A stretch of 64,000 nucleotides of DNA, taken from positions 62,001 to 126,000 of the forward strand of contig NZ_FUYS01000007.1 in the NCBI RefSeq assembly GCF_900168055.1, in the 5' to 3' direction. Position numbers and translations under genes: made by a program. Source of the DNA: Parapedobacter luteus (GTDB taxonomy: Bacteria; Bacteroidota; Bacteroidia; Sphingobacteriales; Sphingobacteriaceae). This document shows positions 8,866 to 16,852 of the stretch, piece by piece (the first letter of the stretch is position 1; every line of letters begins with the position of its first letter). Below the pieces are notes generated by a model that had not been told where the DNA came from, did not search any database, and saw nothing but the letters and a program-made list of their open reading frames with translations.

Positions 8866-10329
8866 ATGATGATGCAAAATAATAAATTCATTAGGCAATT
8901 TTTGGTTGTTTGCATTGCCTTATTGGCATTGGCAAGTGGCTGTGAAGTCCAGGAGGACTTCACATATAAGCCCTCCGGGGTCGATGGAAAATTGGGTGTA
9001 ACTGCATGGGAATTTATTCAGACCAGCAGTGATTTCGAACAGTTAAGGACTGCAATTATACGTACAGGACTTCAAAACCTGTATCAAGATGAGGAAAGGA
9101 CCTTTATTGTGCCCAACAACAACGCCTTCAGCACATACTTGCAAAATAGCGGTTACGGCTCTATTGACGATATACCCTTACCCATATTGCGCAATATGCT
9201 GCGGTACCACGTCGTCAGGGAACGCATTATCTTTACTGATCCGGACATCGTCCGTGATCGTCCCCTTCCCTATGAGACCGAAAATGGACAGCTAATGTAC
9301 CTCTCACGCAATAACAATTATGTAGGCTTGATTAATCAAGGGACCTCAAGGCAATGGGAGATCCGTACATCCAACTTGGAGCCAACCAATGGGGTGATGC
9401 ATGCTGTCGATTTCATCGTCTATTTCTCCGCTCCAGCGATTGATAACAGTACGGAGACCACCTTGGATCGGGATACGATCTATCCGTTGCATGATTCGTT
9501 TGTAGCTGGTGATAGCCCTGGTGAATTATATGGGAATACGAACTATGGGGCGAATCCACTTCTTAGGCCGAAATATGCTAGTCCAACAGGCAATTCGGCC
9601 TACGACAGGGTTGCATATCTAATGTTTGACCTTGAGGATTTTGAAAAACCGGGTATCGTCGTGGATATGCAACTCAGACTGGCGGTCAGTTTCACCACCG
9701 GAGATGGCTATACATTGGATCTTTACAAAGCAGCAAACAACAATTGGACGGAATCAACTATCACATTCAACAATGCTCCCGGTCGCGCTGGAGATCGTAT
9801 TTCATACGTTACTACGTCTAAAGTGGATGCCTTCAATTTTGATATTACAGATTTCTACAAAAATGAGTCACCGAGTGGAAGGGTTTCCTTTACGGTGGAG
9901 AGTGGTGCCGCTCCTGCTGGCAACAAAACTGATGATTTGGCCTCAAAAGAACATGCCACGCTGGCGCCACCCATGATCATCGCAACATTGGCAACAAATC
10001 AAAATGAGTTGGTTGTAGAGACAAATGAACAGGCCACGGTTTCGAACGGTGGCTCGGTAGTCATCAATACGGACCTCTTGGAGATAGCCGGTGCCGATGC
10101 TGGCGATATCATCTATACTGTGGAAACTGCACCCTTAAAAGGTTGGCTCATAAGAGGCGCCGATATTATTGGGCAGGGTGGAGAGTTTACGCAGGCGGAT
10201 CTCCAGTCATTGAGCCTGCTTTATATTCACGATGGTGAGAGCAGCGGAGAGGATACCATGGTCTTATCTGCGAGGGATAGGACAGGTGCAGAGATAGAAG
10301 ATATCCGGGTATCCATTAATATACAATAA
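8866..10329 (+). CDS. FAS1-DNRLRE-cadherin-like surface lipoprotein (SusE/F position)
   Basis: A 487-residue lipoprotein. Residues 1-25 are a signal peptide with lipobox 'LASGC' (Cys26). About 45-187 is a fasciclin (FAS1) domain ('ERTFIVPNNNAFSTYL', 'MLRYHVV', 'GVMHAVDFIV'). About 205-375 resembles DNRLRE/CBM96-type modules ('YDRVAYLMFDLEDF', 'NWTESTITFNNAPG'). About 385-487 resembles cadherin-like/CSPG repeats ('APLKGWLI', 'FTQADL', 'LLYIHDGESSGED'). The first in-frame codon is a TTG at 8851; the ATG at 8866 (with others at 8869 and 8872) suits the signal peptide better. Its place after susCD suggests a surface glycan-binding role. No catalytic motif is evident. Confidence 0.8.
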   Translation: MMMQNNKFIRQFLVVCIALLALASGCEVQEDFTYKPSGVDGKLGVTAWEFIQTSSDFEQLRTAIIRTGLQNLYQDEERTFIVPNNNAFSTYLQNSGYGSIDDIPLPILRNMLRYHVVRERIIFTDPDIVRDRPLPYETENGQLMYLSRNNNYVGLINQGTSRQWEIRTSNLEPTNGVMHAVDFIVYFSAPAIDNSTETTLDRDTIYPLHDSFVAGDSPGELYGNTNYGANPLLRPKYASPTGNSAYDRVAYLMFDLEDFEKPGIVVDMQLRLAVSFTTGDGYTLDLYKAANNNWTESTITFNNAPGRAGDRISYVTTSKVDAFNFDITDFYKNESPSGRVSFTVESGAAPAGNKTDDLASKEHATLAPPMIIATLATNQNELVVETNEQATVSNGGSVVINTDLLEIAGADAGDIIYTVETAPLKGWLIRGADIIGQGGEFTQADLQSLSLLYIHDGESSGEDTMVLSARDRTGAEIEDIRVSINIQ

Positions 10330-10338
10330 CTCGACTGT

Positions 10339-11091
10339 ATGGGACCATTTTTTAAAGTATTTAAAACGTTAAGTATTGTCATGGTCGTTTTGTGTTCATG
10401 CGGCGACAAGGCGCTACCAGAAGATGCTCCTACGTACACCACCCGTATCGTTCAGTTTTCTGGATTCGATTGGGTCGTACGCACATCGGGCCAAAACCAA
10501 GAAGGCCCCGGGCCAAATTATTTTTCGGATTCGGAAGAAAACGTATGGGTGGACAATGACGGTCGCTTGCACCTGAAAATCATCCAAAAGGGTGGCAACT
10601 GGTATTGTTCAGGCGTCTCATTGCGCCGTTCCCTGAGCTACGGTAAGTATGTTTTCTATGTGTCGAGCCGGGTCGATGAACTGGATCAGAACGTAGTGGC
10701 AGGATTGTTTACGTATATGAACGATGAAGAGGAAATTGATATTGAGTTTTCCCGTTGGTCAGCGCCAGATAACGAAGACGCCCAGTTTGCCGTGCAGCCC
10801 TCGCATCTGCCCGGCAATAAAGTGCGGTTTGATCTGAATCTAACCGGATCCTATTCAACACATGCTTTTGATTGGCAGCCTGATCGGATCGATTTTGTCA
10901 GCTTACGCGGACATGGTTTAACACCAACAACAGACAACTTGATTCACCAGTGGACGTACACGGGCGCAAATATTCCGCCTGACAGTGAAGAACGATTGAA
11001 GATCAATTTGTGGCTATTCAGGGGGCAATCGCCAGCTGATTTGAACGAGCAGGAGCTGATCATTGAACGCGTCGACTTTATAGCGAATTGA
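10339..11091 (+). CDS. Lipoprotein with glycoside hydrolase family 16-like fold
   Basis: A 250-residue protein with signal peptide and lipobox 'LCSC' (Cys21), followed by a concanavalin-like GH16 domain. The GH16 catalytic motif ExDxE is intact as Glu132-Ile-Asp134-Ile-Glu136 in 'EEEIDIEFSRW'. 'GRLHLKI' and 'YGKYVFYVSS' are typical strands. GH16 enzymes are endo-beta-glucanases or endo-beta-galactanases; this short subtype has no substrate I can name. In an operon with two hexosaminidases, an endo-cleaving role on a surface-bound aminosugar glycan is plausible inference. It starts 9 bp after the preceding stop. Confidence 0.75.
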   Translation: MGPFFKVFKTLSIVMVVLCSCGDKALPEDAPTYTTRIVQFSGFDWVVRTSGQNQEGPGPNYFSDSEENVWVDNDGRLHLKIIQKGGNWYCSGVSLRRSLSYGKYVFYVSSRVDELDQNVVAGLFTYMNDEEEIDIEFSRWSAPDNEDAQFAVQPSHLPGNKVRFDLNLTGSYSTHAFDWQPDRIDFVSLRGHGLTPTTDNLIHQWTYTGANIPPDSEERLKINLWLFRGQSPADLNEQELIIERVDFIAN

Positions 11092-11129
11092 ACTAATTTC
11101 GTGCAAAAGAACAAGTAAGAAAAGGTATT

Positions 11130-12692
11130 ATGTGTAATTTTCACCTGATTAAATTTTTGTTGGTATTTCTGGTACTCACCGGTGCGTCGTCCAGTCAGGC
11201 CACTCCGAAAGAAGTTTCGGATGATTTCGAGATTAAGGGCTTTCACCTCGATTTGCGCATTCAGGTCATGACGCCCCAAGCGCTCAAATCTTTTGCAAAA
11301 GAACTTGCTGATTTCGGCATCAACACCTTGGTAATGGAATGGGAGGGAACCTATCCCTTTAAAAAGCACGCGATAATCGCCAACCAGTATGCGTATAGCC
11401 GCGAGGAGGTAAACGACTTTATCGCTTACTGCGATTCATTGGGAATCAGTGTTATCCCGCTCCAACAAACGCTTGGGCATGTTGAATATATTCTGCGTCA
11501 TCCACGGTATAGCCTGCTGAAAGAAGACCGTAAAGATATCTCTCAGCTCTGTCCCATGGAGACAGATGCCAGCAAAGCGCTTTTCAAAGAATTGTTCGCC
11601 GATCTGGCTGACACCCATCATTCAGATTATATCCATATCGGAGGGGACGAAACCTACCTGTTGGGGCATTGTGAAAAATGCGCCCGAAAGGTTGCTGAAG
11701 CAGGCAAATCCAAACTTTTTGTCGATCACATGAAAATGATAGCACAATTGGTGGTTGATTTGGGAAAGACACCTATCATGTGGGCAGATATCATATTGAA
11801 GTACCCCGAAGCGGTGGCAGAGTTACCTGATGAAGTCATATTTGTCGATTGGAATTATGGGTGGAAAACTAACCATTTTGGCGACGTTGCAGCACTTCAA
11901 CAACAAGGGTTCACGTTTTGGGGAGCTCCATCCATCCGCTGCCATCCGGATAACTGGTACGTCACCGATTGGATGACTCACTTCAATAATCAACGTGATT
12001 TTATTCCGTATTCGCGAGAGGCGGGTTATCGCGGAATGGTCATGACCTCGTGGTCTACAACCGGCGTCTATGGTTTCATATGGGATGTAGGATATGATGT
12101 GATCGACATGATACAGGTACGGAATACCTATCCTTTGGCCGGATTCCGGATCTTGATTGCCAGTTATGCTCAAGCATTGGCATCTTCTGAACCGCTGGAC
12201 GCGCAGGCATTTGTATACACGTATGGCAAAGACCGTTTTGGACTGACGGCAACGGAGGCCGACGCGCTTTGGTCATTTTTCGCGGCACCGCCCGTGCTGA
12301 TCACGGATGGCAAACCTGCCGATGGCAGCACCATTGAAATGCTTATTCAAAATTATACAAAGGTACAGCAAGGGGTAAATACCTGTAGCCCCAAGCGAAA
12401 CCAGCGAGAGTTTGAACACTTCAAGCTGATGGTCGATCTGCGCATGCATTACCTGGCTTATAAAGCTATTGAAGCAAAATACAATGCAGCGGATTTCGAT
12501 CCGGCGCAAACCCCGGAATTGCTTACGGCAATTCATGCTATATTAGCTGATGCCGATGTACTTAACCAGCGGTTCGAAGGGTTGATGTCGGGTTTTCTTT
12601 ATCCAGCTGAGATCGCCGAACAAAATCGGTGGCGGGTTGAGCAGGTTCACGTGCTTTATCACCGATTGGCCAAGTTAAAAGATGCCGAATAA
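11130..12692 (+). CDS. Secreted GH20 hexosaminidase, hexosaminidase-D-like subtype
   Basis: A 520-residue protein with an N-terminal signal peptide (about 1-24) that begins its TIM barrel almost at once ('GFHLDLRIQVMTP'), with no GH20b domain. The catalytic pair is Asp173-Glu174 in 'HIGGDETYLLG'. 'INTLVMEWEGTYPF', 'YAYSREEV' and 'VIPLQQTLGHVEYILRH' run parallel to animal hexosaminidase D (from memory), an enzyme reported to favour galactosaminides. A helical region of about 170 residues closes the protein. It may supply GalNAc-directed activity next to the canonical GH20 at 881. Confidence 0.85.
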   Translation: MCNFHLIKFLLVFLVLTGASSSQATPKEVSDDFEIKGFHLDLRIQVMTPQALKSFAKELADFGINTLVMEWEGTYPFKKHAIIANQYAYSREEVNDFIAYCDSLGISVIPLQQTLGHVEYILRHPRYSLLKEDRKDISQLCPMETDASKALFKELFADLADTHHSDYIHIGGDETYLLGHCEKCARKVAEAGKSKLFVDHMKMIAQLVVDLGKTPIMWADIILKYPEAVAELPDEVIFVDWNYGWKTNHFGDVAALQQQGFTFWGAPSIRCHPDNWYVTDWMTHFNNQRDFIPYSREAGYRGMVMTSWSTTGVYGFIWDVGYDVIDMIQVRNTYPLAGFRILIASYAQALASSEPLDAQAFVYTYGKDRFGLTATEADALWSFFAAPPVLITDGKPADGSTIEMLIQNYTKVQQGVNTCSPKRNQREFEHFKLMVDLRMHYLAYKAIEAKYNAADFDPAQTPELLTAIHAILADADVLNQRFEGLMSGFLYPAEIAEQNRWRVEQVHVLYHRLAKLKDAE

Positions 12693-12710
12693 TAACAAGT
12701 GTGTATCGGC

Positions 12711-13352
12711 ATGAAAAGATTGATTGTTCCGTTTATTCCGGTAGCCGGCGTGCCATCACCACGGGAGGTCATGCCGTTGCTGGAGACCGTGCAAAAAACG
12801 CCCATTGATGTAAATCCTTGGCCGCAATTTGTCCACGACGTGGAAGCAAATGTCACAATAGCTCACAATGGCAATGCGATTTTTTTGAAGTATGACATTG
12901 TGGAAGCGCACGTGACGGCAAGAGCCACTACAAATGGAGCTGTTCATCAAGACAGTTGTGTCGAATTCTTCGTTTCGTTTGACGGTATCCTGTATTACAA
13001 CTTGGAATTCAATTGCTTGGGTTGGTGCAAAGCCGCTTATGGCGTGATGGGGCCCGCAAGGAAGTTACTACCTGAGCACACTGTCAATTTAATCGCCTCG
13101 GCGACAACGATGGATGTGGCGAGTGTTGGCAACAAGAAGCGGTTTGCGTGGCAGATTGTGTTGGCCATTCCTGCAGCATTGTTCTGTTATCACAATATAT
13201 CATCATTTAAGCGAGTAAAAGCGATAGGGAATTTTTATAAATGCGGTGACGGATTACCGACAGTACATTACCTGTCATGGAATCCGATTCGGTTTGAAAC
13301 ACCCAATTTTCACCGGATAGAAGATTTTGGACAAATTGAATTTGGGGCTTGA
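12711..13352 (+). CDS. Carbohydrate-binding family 9-like protein
   Basis: A 213-residue single-domain protein of the CBM9/DOMON-like beta-sandwich type. Landmarks are 'IDVNPWPQF', 'AIFLKYDIVEAHVTA', 'HQDSCVEFFVSFD' and 'YYNLEFNCLGWCKAAYG'. No enzyme motif is visible. A GTG at 12699 is in frame, but the ATG at 12711 matches the usual family start. There is no clear signal peptide, so it may act in the cytoplasm, which is odd for a glycan-binding module. It ends 11 bp before the sugar permease gene. Confidence 0.75.
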   Translation: MKRLIVPFIPVAGVPSPREVMPLLETVQKTPIDVNPWPQFVHDVEANVTIAHNGNAIFLKYDIVEAHVTARATTNGAVHQDSCVEFFVSFDGILYYNLEFNCLGWCKAAYGVMGPARKLLPEHTVNLIASATTMDVASVGNKKRFAWQIVLAIPAALFCYHNISSFKRVKAIGNFYKCGDGLPTVHYLSWNPIRFETPNFHRIEDFGQIEFGA

Positions 13353-13363
13353 ATGGTCGTGTT

Positions 13364-14704
13364 ATGAAAAAAGAGGAGTCAGTAAACGTCAATACCTTAT
13401 CACGCCAAGAAACGGTTGTGTCGATTACGATCATCGCCGGAATGTTTTTCATCTTCGGCTTTCTTTCTTGGATCAATGCAATCCTTATCCCGTATTTTAA
13501 GATCGCTTGCGAGCTTACGCATTTCCAATCGTACTTAGTGGCCTTCGCATTTTACATTGCCTATTTCGTTATGGCGGTACCCTCGTCGTACCTGCTTAAA
13601 AAGTTGGGGTTCAAACGGGGGATGATGGTTGGTTTTTTTGCGCTGAGCTTGGGGGCATTTATTTTCGTACCGGCGGCGATGATGCGGACATATGGTCTAT
13701 TCCTTCTGGGCTTGTTCACCATTGGTATTGGACTTGCTATTTTACAGACGGCTGCCAATCCCTATGTGACCATCCTTGGTCCCAAGGAACGTGCGGCCCA
13801 GCGCATCAGTATCATGGGAATCTGCAATAAGGTTGCAGGCATCTTAGCACCCCTATTTTTTGCGGCGGCAGTTCTTCGGCCTACCGATCAAGCGTTGTTT
13901 GATAGTCTGGCATTCATGCATGAAGAAGCGCGTGGAGCAGCGCTTGACGAGCTGATCCGCCGGGTAGTCGTACCCTATTCGGTAGTGGGTACCTTGCTGC
14001 TGGTTATCGGCATAGGTGTTCGCTACTCCCCGCTGCCGGAAATTGATGCCGAGGAAGAGCATGGGGAAGTGGCCGTGGCAAACAGCAGCAAAAACAGCGT
14101 GCTACAATTTCCGCACTTGGTGCTGGGCGCTTTGGCCATTTTCATCCACGTGGGCGCTCAGGTGATTTCTATCGATACCATCATCAACTACGCGGGGTCG
14201 ATGGGGATATCGCTCATGGAAGCGAAGGCCTTTCCGTCTTATACACTCGGCATGGCTATCGTAGGGTATTTTTTGGGTGTCTTAGTCATTCCGCGTTGGA
14301 TTAGCCAGACGAATATGTTACGACTGGTGACGGGCCTCGGTGCCGTGTTGTCATTGTTGGTCGTGTTCGTCAAGGGAGATGTCACCTTATTCGGTTATCA
14401 TACCGATATATCCATTTGGTTTGTGGTGCTGCTTGGCATTCCCAACTCGCTGACGTGGGCCGGGATATGGCCGTTGGCACTAGATGGTTTGGGTAGGTTC
14501 ACCAAGGTGGGCGCATCGCTGCTAATCATGGGCCTGTGCGGCAATGCTGTCTTGCCAATGGTATATGGGTATTTTGCGGATAGTGCCGGTTTACGTGAAG
14601 CGTACGGGGTGTTGCTGCCATGTTATCTGTACTTGATCTATTATGCCATATGGGGGCATAAACTAAGGAGTTGGCGTAAATTAGAGCGTAGAAAAACCTT
14701 TTAG
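13364..14704 (+). CDS. Sugar:H+ symporter, FucP/NagP-like MFS permease
   Basis: An inner-membrane transporter of about 446 residues with roughly 12 hydrophobic segments, of the fucose/glucose/N-acetylglucosamine permease group. Diagnostic stretches are 'GMFFIFGFLSWINAILIPYF' in TM1, 'LGLFTIGIGLAILQTAANPYV' in TM4 and 'SLTWAGIWPLALDGLG' late in the protein. The ATG at 13364 is preferred over an in-frame TTG at 13349. Immediately followed by nagA (ATG abuts its stop), it most likely imports free GlcNAc, which then needs a kinase not encoded here. Confidence 0.85.
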   Translation: MKKEESVNVNTLSRQETVVSITIIAGMFFIFGFLSWINAILIPYFKIACELTHFQSYLVAFAFYIAYFVMAVPSSYLLKKLGFKRGMMVGFFALSLGAFIFVPAAMMRTYGLFLLGLFTIGIGLAILQTAANPYVTILGPKERAAQRISIMGICNKVAGILAPLFFAAAVLRPTDQALFDSLAFMHEEARGAALDELIRRVVVPYSVVGTLLLVIGIGVRYSPLPEIDAEEEHGEVAVANSSKNSVLQFPHLVLGALAIFIHVGAQVISIDTIINYAGSMGISLMEAKAFPSYTLGMAIVGYFLGVLVIPRWISQTNMLRLVTGLGAVLSLLVVFVKGDVTLFGYHTDISIWFVVLLGIPNSLTWAGIWPLALDGLGRFTKVGASLLIMGLCGNAVLPMVYGYFADSAGLREAYGVLLPCYLYLIYYAIWGHKLRSWRKLERRKTF

Positions 14705-15922
14705 ATGGGCAAAGCATATAAAAAAATTATAAATGGCCGGATTATTACCCCGAACCGTGTGATAGTGGATGGGCAGCTGCTGTTGAGCGAGGGAAAGATT
14801 GTGGAGGTGTCCGATGGCAATATCGACGCGCCAAACTCGGAGATAATTGATGCGAAGGGGAGTTATGTCGCACCGGGATTCATCGACATGCATGTACATG
14901 GCGGTGGTGGTGCCGATTTCATGGATGGCTCCATAGATGCCTTTCTGACGGCGGCCAAAACACATGTACGCTATGGCACTACGGCGCTCCTGCCCACCAT
15001 CCTGACCAGTACGAAAGAACAAATCATCCAATCGCTGGCTTTGTATGAGCAAGCCGCAGCCCGCGCTATCCAGGGCTCGCGATTTTTGGGTGTGCATATC
15101 GAAGGGCCATATTTTGCCATGAAACAGCGTGGTGCGCAGGACCCACGCTATATCCGCGACCCCGACCCAGCTGAGTACATGGAAATCTTGGCGAGTTCGT
15201 CGTCCATTAAGCGCTGGAGCATCGCACCCGAACGCGCGGGGGCAATAGCATTTGGCCGCATGCTACGAGAGCGGAATATCCTACCGTCCATCGCGCATAC
15301 CGATGCTTTGTATGCGGATGTCTTGAAAGCCTTTGATAATGGCTATACGCTGGTGACTCACTTGTATTCCGCCATGTCTGGTGTTACCCGGCGAAACGCC
15401 TATCGCTATGGCGGGGTGATTGAAAGTGCCTACCTCTTGGACGATATGGATGTGGAGATCATCGCAGACGGAAAACACCTGCCCCCGGAATTGCTTCAGT
15501 TGGTTTATAAGATAAAAGGAGCGGATCGCACGGCTTTGATTACGGATGCAATGCGTGCCGCCGCAATGCCGGAGGGCCCCAGCGTGCTGGGTAATATCGC
15601 GGACGGTATGGCCGTGCTCGTGGAAGACGGCGTGGCCAAATTGCCGGATCGTACCGCGTTTGCCGGTAGTATCGCGACCGCAGACCGCTTAGTACGGACC
15701 ATGGTTGCCGGCGCGGGTATTCCATTGGTTGAAGCGGTGCGGATGATCACAGCCACACCGGCCCGGATACTCGGCGTCGATCACCACGTAGGCGTATTGG
15801 CCAACGGAAAAGACGCTGATGTGGTCTTGTTTAATGACGATATCGAAATCCGATTGACCTTGGTCAACGGCGATATCGTCTATAAGCACGAGACGTATTA
15901 TGGTAGGAATTATTTCTGTTGA
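14705..15922 (+). CDS. nagA: N-acetylglucosamine-6-phosphate deacetylase
   Basis: A 405-residue cytoplasmic amidohydrolase converting GlcNAc-6-P to glucosamine-6-P plus acetate. The metal motif 'GFIDMHVHGGGG', the Glu in 'GVHIEGPYF', histidines in 'SIAHTDA' and 'THLYSAMSG', and the catalytic Asp in 'LITDAMRA' are all present. 'THLYSAM' replaces the more usual THLFNAM, and the insertion 'ECPYFAMKQRGAQD'-type loop is the family's normal 'GPYF...GAQDP' element. Its ATG directly follows the permease stop, and nagB starts 3 bp after its own stop, implying translational coupling. Confidence 0.95.
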   Translation: MGKAYKKIINGRIITPNRVIVDGQLLLSEGKIVEVSDGNIDAPNSEIIDAKGSYVAPGFIDMHVHGGGGADFMDGSIDAFLTAAKTHVRYGTTALLPTILTSTKEQIIQSLALYEQAAARAIQGSRFLGVHIEGPYFAMKQRGAQDPRYIRDPDPAEYMEILASSSSIKRWSIAPERAGAIAFGRMLRERNILPSIAHTDALYADVLKAFDNGYTLVTHLYSAMSGVTRRNAYRYGGVIESAYLLDDMDVEIIADGKHLPPELLQLVYKIKGADRTALITDAMRAAAMPEGPSVLGNIADGMAVLVEDGVAKLPDRTAFAGSIATADRLVRTMVAGAGIPLVEAVRMITATPARILGVDHHVGVLANGKDADVVLFNDDIEIRLTLVNGDIVYKHETYYGRNYFC

Positions 15923-15925
15923 ACG

Positions 15926-16684
15926 ATGAATAATAGAATCGACGAATTGTCGGTTGTTCGCAGCAACGACCGACAGGAGATGGGCAAGGTTGCAGCCAAC
16001 GCCGTTGCGGAAACCGTCAAGCGGTTACAAGCGAATCAGGATACTGTGAACATTGTCTTCGCAGCGGCGCCCTCCCAAAATGAATTTCTGGAAAACTTGG
16101 TAGACAGCAGCGGTATTAACTGGAATCGTGTGAACGCGTTTCATATGGATGAGTATCTCGGTCTCCCTGCAAATGCCCCACAGCGGTTTGGCTTTTTCTT
16201 GGAACAACGGTTGTTTGCTAAATTGCCTTTCCGAGCGGTCAATTACCTGAATGGAGATACCATTGATCCGCTGGCCGAATGCCAACGGTACGCCGATTTG
16301 CTGACTCAGTATCCCATTGATATCGTCTGTATGGGCATTGGAGAAAACTGCCACATCGCTTTCAACGACCCACATGTGGCCGATTTTGAAGACCCAATGC
16401 GTGTCAAGGTGGTTGATTTGGACCTGGCTTGCCGTAACCAACAAGTTCACGACGGCTGTTTTTCGGATATCGAAGATGTACCCACTCATGCCTTGACCTT
16501 AACAGTGCCGGCGTTAATGGCGGCCGCCAATATCTTTTGTATCGTGCCCGGACCTACCAAAGCCCAAGCCGTTTATCATACCCTTACCGCAGAAGTCGCA
16601 TCCGCTTATCCTTCGACAGCGTTGCGAAGACATCCAAATGCCATACTGTTCCTTGATGGGGATAGTGCCGCACTTGTTGCCTGA
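15926..16684 (+). CDS. nagB: Glucosamine-6-phosphate deaminase-like enzyme (NagB family)
   Basis: A 252-residue protein expected to turn glucosamine-6-P into fructose-6-P and ammonia. 'FHMDEYLGL' holds the Asp75 general base. The ring-opening loop reads 'GIGENCHIAFNDP': His143 is kept, but the positions equivalent to E. coli Asp141 and Glu148 are Asn141 and Asp148, and Cys142 replaces Gly. As I recall, a GENGH version is common in one NagB-like clade, so Asn and Asp are clade features while Cys is unusual. It is the last gene of the operon and is followed by a hairpin terminator. Confidence 0.8.
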   Translation: MNNRIDELSVVRSNDRQEMGKVAANAVAETVKRLQANQDTVNIVFAAAPSQNEFLENLVDSSGINWNRVNAFHMDEYLGLPANAPQRFGFFLEQRLFAKLPFRAVNYLNGDTIDPLAECQRYADLLTQYPIDIVCMGIGENCHIAFNDPHVADFEDPMRVKVVDLDLACRNQQVHDGCFSDIEDVPTHALTLTVPALMAAANIFCIVPGPTKAQAVYHTLTAEVASAYPSTALRRHPNAILFLDGDSAALVA

Positions 16685-16720
16685 GGGCACGGGGTGCCAG
16701 CCCGCACAGGTGTATAATTG

Positions 16721-16760
16721 AAAAAAGTGCGTTATACCGCTTTGGATGCGCACTTTTGTT
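16721..16760 (+). terminator. Terminator-like hairpin after nagB
   Basis: Arms AAAAGTGCG (16723-16731) and CGCACTTTT (16749-16757) pair perfectly around a 17-nt loop; the 3' arm itself ends in T residues. It lies about 40 bp after the nagB stop and before the next promoter region, marking the end of the hexosamine operon. Confidence 0.6.
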
Positions 16761-16852
16761 TCAGAAAATTTTTACATTAGCTCCCATTATATAATATGCT
16801 CCTTTGATCGGGTATACATTCTGTAAGCCAATATTCGTTTTAAACCAAGATT

